From: CAVTAV01 sp963732795
Lineage (GTDB): Bacteria; Pseudomonadota; Alphaproteobacteria; CAVTAV01
Assembly (NCBI GenBank): GCA_963732795.1
Contig: CAVTAV010000010.1
Span: 87,850-151,849, forward strand
DNA length: 64,000 nucleotides
Reading direction: 5' to 3'
The position numbers and the translations under genes are program-made. The notes under the pieces were generated by a model that had not been told where the DNA came from, did not search any database, and worked only from the letters and a program-made list of their open reading frames with translations. Positions 53,800 to 64,000 of this stretch are shown here, piece after piece; the first letter of the stretch is position 1, and every line of letters begins with the position of its first letter.

Positions 53800-53967
53800 T
53801 CACTGGATCAAAGGCCGGCCCGAAAGGCTGTGTGCGCCGATCGCGATGACCACCGTGGCCACCAGGATCGTCACGATGCAGCAGGCGAGACCGAAGGCGA
53901 TCAATCGATTCGTCCGCCGCCGCTGGACGGCGATGGATGGCGTCGGGTCTCTTGACTGTTGGTTCAA
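53800..53967 (-). CDS. Small one-helix membrane protein upstream of ctaG
   Basis: A 55-residue reading frame starting at TTG (or a CTG slightly upstream) and ending 21 bases before the ctaG start. It has a basic N-terminal part (V-Q-R-R-R-T-N-R) and one clear TM helix (L-I-A-F-G-L-A-C-C-I-V-T-I-L-V-A-T-V-V-I). Small one-helix proteins are common in oxidase assembly operons (CoxF-like). No ATG start exists, so confidence is moderate. Confidence 0.5.
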   Translation of the reverse strand: MNQQSRDPTPSIAVQRRRTNRLIAFGLACCIVTILVATVVIAIGAHSLSGRPLIQ

Positions 53968-54253
53968 AGCCAGCCTTCCCGGCCCGCGTGAAGCTTACGG
54001 GCGAAATCGAGCGGAGCCTACAGGACGCTCTACGAAGCGCGCCATGGGGCGCGATGTCTTGCGACGAAAGGTCACAGAAGTCGGGATTTTCCGGTTTAAG
54101 ATCAAGGCGTCGAAATTTTCGGCCACCGCCCCCTTGCGCTTCGTGGCTTGGCAGCTAATATACGCCCCGCGCGCGACCCATGGACGCGCGCTTATCGTCT
54201 TGCGCGGCGCTCTTCCGGCGAAAAAGGCCCAAGCCGCCCGCAGCACGCCATGA

Positions 54254-55961
<1,708 letters not shown>

Positions 55962-55965
<4 letters not shown>

Positions 55966-56138
55966 CGGGAATCCTTTGTGCCGCCGTTGCGGCGGGAGGG
56001 AGCGTTCCGGGTCTTGCGGGATGCCTTATCATCCTCTTCCGCACAGCCTTGTGCAAGAGTGCGCACGAACAGCTCTAACAGATCATCGACGATCTGCGTC
56101 TCCGGCTGAACTCTGCTGGTGCGCGGTTTTCTTGCCAT
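55962..56138 (-). CDS. Small basic protein translationally coupled to the serine recombinase
   Basis: A 58-residue frame starting M-A-R-K-P-R-T-S-R-V and ending N-G-G-T-K-D-S-R, with a short acidic helix (I-V-D-D-L-L-E-L-F-V-R-T-L) in the middle. Its stop overlaps the recombinase ATG by four bases. I do not recognise it; a coupled small protein before a serine integrase could be a directionality factor or simply a leader. Confidence 0.5.
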
Positions 56139-56269
56139 GCCTGAAAAGATAGGCAGAGGCAGTCAGGGCGAGCCTCGTGGTTTCCTCGTGGCGTAGTCGT
56201 GGAAGACATCAGGCGCATTGCTGACAATACAGGGCGTTGCGATGTGTCACTCCGGATCAGTTTCTGGAC

Positions 56270-56641
56270 TCAGCCTGCACCGACTTCTATCAGCGCGTCC
56301 GTGTAGGCTTGCGTCGCCAGACAGTGCTCGCGCATAGCCGCGGTTGGGTCCGGGCCGGTAATGTCCGGCTCTGAGGCAATCCGCCAGGGCATGTGCCCGT
56401 GTTCTTCCCGGAATTCCTCAACCAATGTCGAGGCGCCGTTCACGAGCGCGTGCATCATATGAGCAACCTTTGCGCCATCGTTGTCGGCATAGGGCAGCAC
56501 AAGCTGCACCGCCTCATAGATCATTTGCAGCGCTATCCTCCGCCCGTCGAAAATGCCGTGCTCGTCAGCATCGACATCAACGTCGAACTCGACCTTGAAC
56601 ATTGTGTGATCTCCCATCGTTGGTTCGCAATGCGATTTCAA
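56270..56641 (-). CDS. Hypothetical protein on the island
   Basis: A 123-residue acidic protein (E-F-D-V-D-V-D-A-D-E-H-G near the start, H-M-M-H-A-L-V-N-G-A in the middle) with no signal peptide and no family I recognise. Starts at 56641, 56617 or 56602 are possible; the last gives M-F-K-V-E-F-D. It stands alone, divergent from the small genes that follow. Confidence 0.5.
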   Translation of the reverse strand: MKSHCEPTMGDHTMFKVEFDVDVDADEHGIFDGRRIALQMIYEAVQLVLPYADNDGAKVAHMMHALVNGASTLVEEFREEHGHMPWRIASEPDITGPDPTAAMREHCLATQAYTDALIEVGAG

Positions 56642-56811
56642 GTTGTGGCACGCGAGACATCGTGACCGACGAGACCGTACGCCCCGAGCATCAAATCTCC
56701 CAAAACCCAGACTGAAAGCAACTTTCCGACTTTCTCGGCCCGTGCTGGATATTTGCGAAATGTAACTAAAAGTAGTATTATGAAAATATAAGTTATAGTC
56801 AGGAATTTATA

Positions 56812-57051
56812 ATGCAAATTAAAGTGCACGGTGAAATGACGTTAGCCGAAATCAGGCAAGCATTATTTGAGAAACTCAATCAAATCGAAGACGATCATGC
56901 CGTGCGCTACTCGCGCGGCGCGACCTTGTTCATCCATCCGACAAACGGGTTCGGCGACAGGGTCACGCCGCGATACGAGAACGGCGAGGAAGTGAAGAAG
57001 ATCAACACGCGCGGACCATACCGGAGCGCAGCGGATCAATTCATGCCGTGA
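56812..57051 (+). CDS. Small hypothetical protein upstream of the integrase
   Basis: A 79-residue protein (M-Q-I-K-V-H-G-E-M-T-L-A-E-I-R-Q, later L-F-I-H-P-T-N-G-F-G-D) ending 22 bases before the next small gene. An AT-rich promoter-like stretch (56750-56811, with TATAAT-like TTATAAT at its end) precedes it. It probably starts the integrase operon. Function not recognised. Confidence 0.6.
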   Translation: MQIKVHGEMTLAEIRQALFEKLNQIEDDHAVRYSRGATLFIHPTNGFGDRVTPRYENGEEVKKINTRGPYRSAADQFMP

Positions 57052-57073
57052 CGGACCGAAAGGGAGACTTTCA

Positions 57074-57307
57074 GTGCAGCGGCCATGCTACATCGATCTC
57101 AATCAGGCGCGAGAGGTGCTCGCCGAAATGGGCGTCGAGCTCTCCGTGCGGCAGATCAAGCGGGCGGCGGAGACGGATGCGACGGGCAAGCGCAAACTGC
57201 CGTTCTTCATCGACCCGATCGAGGGGCGCCTGAAGATCGAAAAGGGGACGCTGGTGCGCATTTATCAAGAGGCGCAAATCAAAGCAGAACGCGAATATAA
57301 ACAATAA
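57074..57307 (+). CDS. Small excisionase-like DNA-binding protein
   Basis: A 77-residue basic protein starting at GTG, with Y-I-D-L-N-Q-A-R-E-V-L-A-E-M-G-V-E-L-S-V-R-Q-I written as a helix-turn-helix-like opening and K-L-P-F-F-I-D-P-I-E-G-R-L as a wing-like strand pair. Size, charge and place directly before a tyrosine integrase fit an excisionase or regulator; no diagnostic motif proves it. Confidence 0.55.
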   Translation: MQRPCYIDLNQAREVLAEMGVELSVRQIKRAAETDATGKRKLPFFIDPIEGRLKIEKGTLVRIYQEAQIKAEREYKQ

Positions 57308-57360
57308 TATAATTCTATTTTTTCTTGTTTTAACGGAGTCAGTATTTAAAATGTCGATAG

Positions 57361-58566
57361 ATGACCGATATAAGAAAGAGGACCGGTAAGAAAGGAACGA
57401 CTTACCAGGTAAGATACCCGAGTACAGCGACCAAATCAGGCTATGCCTACGCCACCTTCGCCACGCGCAAGGCGGCGCTTGCCTACATCCAGAGCGGCAA
57501 GATCAATCAGCAGCAAAGTACTGCGCCGCGATCCGACATCACTACCGTCACCGCTGCCACAGAGAAGTGGCTGCGGATATGCGAGAAGGAAGGGCTCAAC
57601 GGGCGCGAACCGATTACGCGCTACACCCTCAAGAATTACGACTACCGCGCCGCTTTCATCAAAGCCTATCCGTGGCCGAAAGCGCTGCAGGAGCTCACGC
57701 CGCCGGATATCGTCGCGTTCCGTTCCTGGCTGCTTGACGGGCGCATGAGCCGGGTTCTCGCCGGAAAGGTCATGGCCTCGCTGCACTCCATCTTCAAAGA
57801 AATGACGCTGCGTGGCGTCATTCCCTACAACGTCGCGAGCGGCGTCAGCATCCGCGCGGAATCGCGCTACGCGCAGCCGGTCACGATACCGACGAGGAAA
57901 GAGATCGTTAGTCTGTTGCAGGCCGCCGACGCGCTCGCGAATTCCAGAAACCAGAGTATAGCGGGCGCCTGGCAGCGGTACCGACCGATCCTGTATCTCG
58001 CCGTTGATAGCGGCATGCGCCCGCAGGAATATCTCGCGATCTCCAATGAAGCGCTCGATGAGCACGGCGTGAATGTGCTCCGCGCGATCGATGGCAGCGG
58101 GCATTCGCTGAGTGTCACCAAGACAGCAGCCGGGCGGCGCTATATCGATCTCAGTCCGGACGTGCTGGACATGGTCAGGCACTACAGCGCGCATCATGCG
58201 GCGGCGAACCGGTATGACCTCGTGTTTCCGGCGGAGAACGGAAAGTGGCTGTGCCGTAAGAACTGGCAGCGGCGCGGGTTCAATGTTGCCTGCCTGGAGG
58301 CCGGGTTGACGATCAAGGCGGAGAAGAAGGGCGAGATGATCGAGGTGCCGAAGTTCCGGCCCTACGACCTGCGGCATTTCTTTGCTTCGCTGCTGATCGA
58401 AAAGAAGACCAATCTCAAGAAAATCCAGACGTTGATGGGGCACAGCAACATCGAGACGACGCTCAATGTCTATGGTCATCTGCTCGAAGATGACGATGAC
58501 AAAGGCGCGAAGGGCGGGCTGCTTGGCGATCTGCTACCGCATGGCTACGCCGAGGCAGCCGAATAA
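57361..58566 (+). CDS. Tyrosine-type site-specific integrase
   Basis: A 401-residue phage-type integrase: N-terminal arm-binding segment (K-G-T-T-Y-Q-V-R-Y-P), core-binding SAM-like domain (about 60-165), and catalytic domain with Arg220 (S-G-M-R-P-Q-E), Lys254, Arg338 in Y-D-L-R-H (the usual first His is Tyr), His361 in M-G-H-S-N and nucleophile Tyr371 in V-Y-G-H-L. A full, intact gene. Its attachment site may be the tRNA-Pro fragment 3.2 kb downstream, which is rich in arm-like repeats. Confidence 0.9.
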   Translation: MTDIRKRTGKKGTTYQVRYPSTATKSGYAYATFATRKAALAYIQSGKINQQQSTAPRSDITTVTAATEKWLRICEKEGLNGREPITRYTLKNYDYRAAFIKAYPWPKALQELTPPDIVAFRSWLLDGRMSRVLAGKVMASLHSIFKEMTLRGVIPYNVASGVSIRAESRYAQPVTIPTRKEIVSLLQAADALANSRNQSIAGAWQRYRPILYLAVDSGMRPQEYLAISNEALDEHGVNVLRAIDGSGHSLSVTKTAAGRRYIDLSPDVLDMVRHYSAHHAAANRYDLVFPAENGKWLCRKNWQRRGFNVACLEAGLTIKAEKKGEMIEVPKFRPYDLRHFFASLLIEKKTNLKKIQTLMGHSNIETTLNVYGHLLEDDDDKGAKGGLLGDLLPHGYAEAAE

Positions 58567-58592
58567 CTCTTCATGCCTATATCGGGGAGAGC

Positions 58593-59204
58593 GTGTCTGA
58601 CGATGCCGATCTGCCGGCGTGCGTGTTTCCGACGGTCGCCAGGTTTGCGACGGTGTTTTCCGACCGCAACCGCGCGATGCTGCGCTTCATCATCGAGAAC
58701 AAGCCTTCCACAATGCACGAGATCGCCTATGCGCTCGATTATCCGCATGCTTCGCTGACGCGGGCGATTGCAGCGCTGGAGGAGCATGGCGTGATCGCGC
58801 TCAAGCAGGGGGCGCGACAGGCGCGGGTTCCTGTTGTCCTGCATAAGCAAGTCGTACTGCATGTTCCGTTGCAAAAGGGTGTTACAGGCAAAATGCTGAC
58901 GCTGTTTCTGGGGCCGGACCGACCAAAGGGGAGGGGCAGCAAGGGGCGCTTTCTCGTCAGCATCGATGAACTGAGCGCGGCGATACCGGGCAAGAACGGT
59001 TTGCAGGTGTTGCGGCTGATCGGCGAATGTCAGCCCTATACAGTGGCAGAACTCGGGCGCAGGGCGGGTAAGGCCGCGCCGCATCATTACAGCCATGCGC
59101 TGGTGAAGCGCTTTGTCGCGTTCGGGTTGGTGAAGTTTGCGCAGCCCGATAACAAGCAGCCGGTGCTGGTTTTTGACGCGATTACCCTTGATCTCAAACT
59201 TTGA
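58593..59204 (+). CDS. Winged-helix DNA-binding protein of unknown family
   Basis: A 203-residue protein starting at GTG. Residues ~28-75 form a MarR-like winged helix (M-H-E-I-A-Y-A-L-D-Y-P-H-A-S-L-T-R-A-I) and ~135-190 a second HTH-like helix set (Y-T-V-A-E-L-G-R-R-A-G-K). Likely a regulator carried by the island. It starts 26 bases after the integrase stop. Confidence 0.6.
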   Translation: MSDDADLPACVFPTVARFATVFSDRNRAMLRFIIENKPSTMHEIAYALDYPHASLTRAIAALEEHGVIALKQGARQARVPVVLHKQVVLHVPLQKGVTGKMLTLFLGPDRPKGRGSKGRFLVSIDELSAAIPGKNGLQVLRLIGECQPYTVAELGRRAGKAAPHHYSHALVKRFVAFGLVKFAQPDNKQPVLVFDAITLDLKL

Positions 59205-59320
59205 TGTACAAGTAACGACTTTGTAATTCGTTAAATAATTAATATTTATTAATGATCTTACGCGATAATTAAATATTGGATATACTGTCAAAGTTCTATA
59301 CTGAAAAGCAAAAGGCTTAA

Positions 59321-60609
59321 TTGTTGAGGGTTATATTTTTAGTCATTTTTGTCTTCTTATTGATCGCGATGCCCGGAACCGGGCAGGCGCAAGGCCTGTC
59401 GGCGGACTTTTCGCCCGGATCGATCATTGTCGGCTATGACGGGCGTACTTGCGATAGCAGCCTGGAAGGAGCTATCCGGTATACGTCAAGCGGTGGCGGC
59501 TGCCCCCCGTTCGACAGCTGCCCTGTACAAAGTAGTCTTTTCAAGGATTGTACAGGCAGCGTACTTGCATCCAGCGCAATGACTTTAGCGGCCTGCGAAA
59601 CGCAATGTGAAACATGGGTGGGCACTTACGGCTACCAATGTTGCCAATATAATAGCGGCACTTGTAGTTATAAAGACGGTTCTCGACCCTCAATTTCACT
59701 GGCGGCCACTACGCCGCTGCATGTATCAGTTCTCTATGGAGGGAACGGAAGGAAGCGGTCAATATTGCTATTACGTTGATGACAATAGTGACGGCAGTAC
59801 AAGATCCTTTTGTACGGCGCAGGTGGGTCAGGCCAATCAAGAGTGCTCGACTACGGTCATTCCGGGGTCAACGCTTTGCATATATGGGGCCAGTGATATT
59901 TGCTACGATTTGAATGGCAGCGGCGCGAACTGTCAAAACTTTGATGATAGCGCCACAGTCAACGGTCATAAGCTTACATCTTACCAAGGTAATGGCAGTG
60001 GCGATGGCGACGGATCTTTATGTCCGGGCGGCTATGTCAGCGCTTCCGCCGCCCTCGAATATTGTAAAGGATGTTCAACTATCGGCGCTGTTTGCGCTGA
60101 CGGCACGGTTTATGCCGGCCTGTCGCCGGACGGCAACGTGCCGATGTACACGACAGCGGCGGATGAAGGCGGCTTTGCGTGGAACAACGGCAATAGCAGC
60201 GGTTACACCACCACCAGCCAGACCAGCACGACGACCGGCGAAACGAACACGACAAACCTGCTGACGATCAACTCCGACAGCGGCACGGCCGGCACCCAGC
60301 CGCACCTGGCGGCACAGCAATGCGCGAATTCGACCGCGAACGGCCATAGCGACTGGTACTTGCCGGCCAAAGATGAATTGGATGTGCTCTATACACAACA
60401 ATACCGCGATCGGGGATTTAACGTAAGTGGTTCGTTTCCCACCGGATACTACTGGTCTTCCTCGGAGTTCAGTTTCAGCGTTGCGTGGTACCAGAAATTC
60501 CGCGAATGGCAACCAGAGCAGCTTCAACAATAAGCCCTATGGGTTGTCCGTCCGCTGCGTCCGCAAGGGAAGCGGCGTTGCTTACGGCTGGACCAACATG
60601 GGTGACTAG
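59321..60609 (+). pseudogene. Secreted DUF1566 (Lcl C-terminal) protein, frameshifted
   Basis: Joining frames gives a ~428-residue exported protein starting at TTG. Signal peptide ending ...GTGQAQG, then a small module D-F-S-P-G-S-I-I-V-G-Y-D with cysteines, a cysteine-rich middle, and a C-terminal DUF1566/Lcl domain (G-F-A-W-N-N-G-N, S-D-W-Y-L-P-A-K-D-E-L, S-S-S-E-F, S-V-R-C-V-R-K). Shifts near 59730 and 60503 each fit one extra base. Lcl-type domains occur in adhesins and collagen-like surface proteins. AT-rich and unlike the chromosome, so horizontally acquired. Confidence 0.65.
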
Positions 60610-60645
60610 GGGGCACATATTACAAAGCTAGAGTGAAGGTGTTTT

Positions 60646-61626
60646 ATGACATTGTTTGAAAGACGAGATTTTAGATTGGTTTTTAATATCAAGCTTACGG
60701 TATGTCTGGGCTTGTTTTTGGTTTTGATGCTCTTTGGTTCCGGAGCGTTCGCTCAGGAAACCTCGGGGGATTTTTCGCCCGGCTCGGTCAGGATTGGTTA
60801 TGACAGCACGGCGTGCTCTGGCTCGATAGAGGGTGCGGTGCGCTACAATAGTAGCAATGGAATAGAATATTGCGATGGCTCTTCGTGGGTAGCTGCCGGC
60901 GGCGGTGGGTATACGCTTCAATGTCCGAGCAGCACCGGCCTTGTCGGCCATTTCAAGTTCGATGAAAGCTCTGGCACGACCGCCACCAATTCTACCGGTA
61001 ACGGTGACGGCACTCTTACCAACGGTCCGGTGTGGCAGCCGACCGGCGGCAAGATCGGCGGGGCGCTGCTGATTCGACGAAGTTGACGATTACGTCGTTA
61101 TTCCAGATCGGACCTACGGGTCCGGCTCCACTGTAACCTTTTGGTTTAAATCGACCGGTAATGCCGGAACCTCATACCAATATATGTATAGTCATAACAG
61201 CGTAAATAATAAAAACAGCATAAACATATATTGTGGCAGATCATCTGTGGGGGGAAGTGATAGCGATTATCTACTTTCCTCTGTGTCCGACAGCTATGGC
61301 GACTATACCTGGCAAGGGAAAATCCTCTCTATTCCGATGATACGGTCTGTGGGGACGGCGAATGGCATTTTGTTGCCATGAGGCTCGGCTTGGGGAGCTG
61401 GAAGTATTATGACTTATATGTCGATATGGGCCGTAACGATTATTGGGTTTATGATTACGGCGGCGATACGTTCGACGCGACAGGAAGTATTTACATCGGG
61501 GCCCGTGAGGATCTCAATAGCGGAAGATTTTTCCACGGCATGATTGATGATGTGCGGATCTACGATAGACACCTATCAGACGCCGAGATAAATAGTCTTT
61601 ATGTCGGCGGTGCCAGCTGCCCATAG
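60646..61626 (+). pseudogene. Secreted LamG-domain protein, frameshifted
   Basis: Joining frames gives a ~325-residue exported protein: signal peptide ending ...GAFAQET, the same module D-F-S-P-G-S-V-R-I-G-Y-D as the upstream gene, then a LamG/concanavalin-like domain (V-G-H-F-K-F-D-E-S-S-G, T-V-T-F-W-F-K-S, W-H-F-V-A-M-R-L, G-M-I-D-D-V-R-I-Y-D-R-H-L-S). Breaks near 61080 and 61365. LamG domains bind glycans or proteins; with the previous gene it forms a cell-surface pair. A rare-codon, AT-rich composition marks recent acquisition. Confidence 0.65.
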
Positions 61627-61751
61627 TAACAGGGGATAATTTGGAAGAAACGGCCAACCGCCGACCCTGTTCAGTGGGCTATTTCAAAAATCTTGTGGCA
61701 AATCTGTGGCGCAAATCATCTAAAACCCGCAGAAATCCGCCATTTTTTATT

Positions 61752-61797
61752 CATGGGGTGCAAGGGGTCGGAAGTTCAAATCTTGTCGCCCCGACCA
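61752..61797 (+). other. Orphan 3' half of tRNA-Pro(GGG), probable att core
   Basis: CATGGGGTGCAAGGGGTCGG onward to CGCCCCGACCA matches the anticodon loop, variable region, T-arm and acceptor 3' strand of tRNA-Pro with anticodon GGG. No matching 5' half exists upstream and the T-stem is partly mismatched, so it is a fragment duplicated by integration rather than a working tRNA. Confidence 0.65.
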
Positions 61798-61833
61798 TAA
61801 TAAAAACAATCACTTAGCAGAATATACGGAAAG

Positions 61834-61857
61834 AAACGGCCCTTCGGGCCGTTTTTG
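61834..61857. terminator. Rho-independent terminator downstream of the tRNA-Pro fragment
   Basis: AAACGGCCC, loop TTCG, GGCCGTTTTT: a compact GC stem with a T-run, 37 bases past the tRNA fragment, as expected for a former tRNA terminator carried along with the att site. Confidence 0.75.
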
Positions 61858-62164
61858 CCACAAAATACCGGTCCTCTGTAACCCGCATAAATCCGCCATT
61901 CTCTAATCGAACTTTCTTATCTTGTGGCAAATCTGTGGCAAGTCTGTGGTTAGAAAATTACGAAAGTCACAAAGGTCTTCCGACCCCTTTTAACAACGAA
62001 GGCGTCGGAGAAATATTTTCGTAATGCCACAAAAGCAGTTGTGGCAAGTTGTGGCAAAAACGGGTGATGACATAGCCGGACACGAATCGGCGCCCTCCAA
62101 TTCATGCCCGGCGATAGGATTGTGTGTTCCTGTCAGACCTGGTCAACGCTTCGCATCGTGCGCC

Positions 62165-62806
62165 TCACATTGCCCCGACCAGCAGGAGCAGGCCGTAGAT
62201 CGCACCTCCCGCGCTAGCCAATGCTGCGGCGGCTATCAGCAACCCAATGGCGATCATCCCCAGCAACAGAAGTCCCAGCATAAGGAAGGCGTATGCGATA
62301 AGAACTCCTGAGCAGAGAAGCAGCGTTGCGTAAGGCGCAAGCGCCCCTCCGGCAAAACCCAAACCAATCATCACGGCCTGGGTCCACAGATTACTGCTTC
62401 CCCATCCAAGCTTTGCGATGCAGGCGGCTGCCAGCAGAGCGCAAACAACCACCAAAATCGACCACGCCTTTGTCTTCACCAGTTGCTCGGAGCGCTTTTG
62501 GAACCAATCGGCCGGGCCGAGGCTGATTTGTCCAAACAGCTTTTCAAACGCATTCGGCTCACGGGGACGCATCTGCAATTTCGTGCCGACAATGAAATCC
62601 TCAAATGGGTCCCTGTACCCCGAACAATACGGTGCCGGCGACGGACTGGTGACGTAGCCGTACCGAACTGGCGTCGCGACCACCTGACCGGATACAGGCT
62701 GTCTACAACTCGCCCCAAGCCGGCTAGCAAAGTTATATCCTGCCCCCGTAGACATGCCGACGATGAAGTCACCAAGTCCGTGGTCACTTGTGTAGATCGT
62801 GCTCAT
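62165..62806 (-). CDS. Hypothetical membrane protein
   Basis: A 213-residue protein with a soluble N-terminal ~110 residues (no recognised motif) and three to four hydrophobic helices in the second half (W-S-I-L-V-V-V-C-A-L-L-A-A-A-C, then a nearly continuous L/A/G-rich stretch). No family recognised. It sits next to the att region and a plasmid-type ardC gene, so it probably belongs to the right-hand element. Confidence 0.55.
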   Translation of the reverse strand: MSTIYTSDHGLGDFIVGMSTGAGYNFASRLGASCRQPVSGQVVATPVRYGYVTSPSPAPYCSGYRDPFEDFIVGTKLQMRPREPNAFEKLFGQISLGPADWFQKRSEQLVKTKAWSILVVVCALLAAACIAKLGWGSSNLWTQAVMIGLGFAGGALAPYATLLLCSGVLIAYAFLMLGLLLLGMIAIGLLIAAAALASAGGAIYGLLLLVGAM

Positions 62807-63119
62807 CTGGGCGTTCTCCTGTTTGTCTCGCCCTAATGTGGCATGGCGCGCACTGTGCTTTCCTCGCGCATTCCTCGCTGGTGTATCTCGGCACGGGATA
62901 GCCTGGTTCTCAGCGTCCGGTCTGGCTCGCCCCCTTGTCGGTGTTCCTCAACCAATGACGCTAACTCTAGCCGGGCGCGCCGTCCGGTCAACGGGCTGCC
63001 CGCTCCATTCGCTTTCGTAGCCGTGTTGCCCGTTTCCCCGACCTTGGCGGTGACCGTCCGGCTCATCCGCCCGGCCTCGTGTTCCGCGTTTGAGGAAAAC
63101 CCAGACAAGGAGACGAACC
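62807..63119. other. Intergenic stretch upstream of ardC, no gene seen
   Basis: A 313-base GC-rich spacer. Short open frames on both strands lack start signals and codon structure. The last 20 bases (AGACAAGGAGACGAACC) carry the ardC ribosome-binding site. A promoter for ardC must lie here but I cannot place it. Confidence 0.5.
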
Positions 63120-64000
63120 ATGACGAACAAGACCGCACCCCGGCAGGACATTTACACCCGCGTCACCGACAAGATCATCGCCGATCTCGAACAGGGCGTG
63201 CGGCCCTGGACTAAGCCCTGGAACGCCGAGCACGCCGCCGGGCGCATATCACGGCCGCTGCGCCACAACGGCCAGCCCTATACCGGCATCAACATCCTGA
63301 TGCTCTGGGCCTCGGCAATGGAACACGGCTTCGCCGCGCCGATCTGGATGACCTTCCGGCAGGCGCAGGAGCTGGCGCTCATGTCCGCAAGGGCGAGAAG
63401 GGCTCCTCGTGGTCTACGCCAATACCATCACGAAGACCGAAACGACGACGACACCGGCGACGAGGTCGAGCGCGAGATTCCGTTCATGAAGGGCTACACG
63501 TGTTCAATGTCGAGCAGATCGAGGGCTTGCCGGCGCACTACTACGCGCAGGCCGAAGCCGCGTGCGATCCGCGTCGAGCGCATCGCAGCATGCCGAAGGA
63601 TTCTTCGCCGCACCGGGGCCGACATCCGCCACGGCGGCAACCGGGCCTACTACGCGCTGGCAGCCGACTACATCCAGATGCCGCCGTTCGAGACCTTCCG
63701 CGACGCCGAAAGCTACTACGCGACGCTCGCGCATGAAAGCACGCACTGGACGCGGCACCCTCGCGCCTTGACCGCGACTTCGGCCGCAAGCGCTGGGGCG
63801 ATGAAGGCTATGCCCGCGAGGAACTGGTCGCCGAGCTCGGCGCGGCGTTCCTGTGCGCCGATCTCGAGCATGACGCCGGAAGTCCGCGAGGACCACGCCG
63901 CCTATATCGCCTCGTGGCTCGAAGGTGCTGAAGAACGACAAGCGCGCCATCTTCTCCGCCGCCGCCCACGCGCAGCGCGCCGTGGATTTCCTCCACGGCT
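63120..64000 (+). pseudogene. ardC: ArdC-family antirestriction protein, frameshifted and cut by the window edge
   Basis: The joined frames give the ArdC layout: N-terminal ssDNA-binding domain (D-I-Y-T-R-V-T-D-K-I-I-A-D-L-E-Q-G, W-T-K-P-W-N, N-I-L-M-L-W) and the zincin-like metallopeptidase part with Y-A-T-L-A-H-E-S-T-H-W (HExxH, about 63732). Several shifts occur from 63380 on. ArdC proteins travel on conjugative plasmids and integrative elements and protect incoming DNA from restriction. The gene continues beyond 64000. Confidence 0.75.

Larger units (their letters stand above)
61693..62056. other. Attachment region with integrase arm-site-like repeats
   Basis: About eight copies of TGTGGCAA or close variants in both orientations (near 61693, 61704, 61855, 61922, 61932, 61943, 62025, 62040, 62050) surround the tRNA-Pro fragment. 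A 21-base direct repeat, positions 61724-61744 and 61880-61900, differs at one base. Such arrays match arm-type binding sites of tyrosine integrases. An inverted copy of the core 13-mer AAGGGGTCGGAAG lies at 61977-61989. No gene is seen from 61627 to 62164. Confidence 0.6.

Noticed and set aside
61752..61797. A functional tRNA-Pro gene
   Set aside because: The 5' half (acceptor 5' strand, D-arm) is missing and the T-stem has mismatches, so it is only an att-type fragment.

Overview
The window is 64 kb of GC-rich DNA from an alphaproteobacterium, probably free-living and aerobic. The support is a typical alphaproteobacterial initiator tRNA, cytochrome-oxidase copper assembly genes (SCO, PCuAC, CtaG), PQQ/cytochrome c enzymes, a set of PAS-GGDEF proteins and rhizobial/rhodospirillal-type palindromic intergenic repeats. 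I cannot name a genus.

Region 1 (1-31 kb) is dominated by exported oxidative enzymes. A run of secreted SnoaL/NTF2-like paralogues (1563-7294), three joined by ATGA overlaps, leads into a PQQ quinohemoprotein alcohol dehydrogenase (7297-9558). Opposite it lie an exported ankyrin protein, a Tat-exported DUF1552 protein and a large c-type haem DUF1592-family protein. Then come a Tat-exported metallo-beta-lactamase-fold protein and a Tat-exported hydroxypyruvate-isomerase-like protein. A GntR/membrane protein/serine hydrolase operon with a clear palindromic operator, a beta-propeller, a PepSY protein and a papain-family peptidase follow. Next are TetR, an MDR reductase and two tandem haem-PQQ proteins resembling polyvinyl alcohol dehydrogenase. 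Together this looks like periplasmic oxidation of an unidentified alcohol or polymer, with electrons passing through cytochromes c.

Region 2 (31-54 kb) is regulatory and housekeeping: a ParA ATPase, three consecutive MASE-like/PAS/GGDEF diguanylate cyclases, an SLC13 permease, a broken copper P-type ATPase, a DegP protease, a two-component system, hipBA with a striking four-copy operator array, a second histidine kinase, small stress/membrane genes, GST, and SCO/PCuAC/CtaG with a small one-helix protein.

Region 3 (54.25-62.1 kb) is a mobile island, AT-richer in its middle. It starts at the initiator tRNA-Met gene, where a large serine recombinase ends antisense inside the tRNA. It continues with a tyrosine integrase and two cell-surface-type cargo proteins (DUF1566 and LamG). 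It ends in an attachment region holding an orphan 3' half of tRNA-Pro(GGG) surrounded by TGTGGCAA repeats. A second plasmid-like segment with ArdC antirestriction protein follows to the right edge.

About thirty apparent single-base frameshifts hit otherwise well-conserved genes, in clusters. Most repair by removing one inserted base. I read these mainly as sequencing or assembly errors, so 'pseudogene' here means 'broken in the sequence as given'. No rRNA, CRISPR array or complete IS element was seen.
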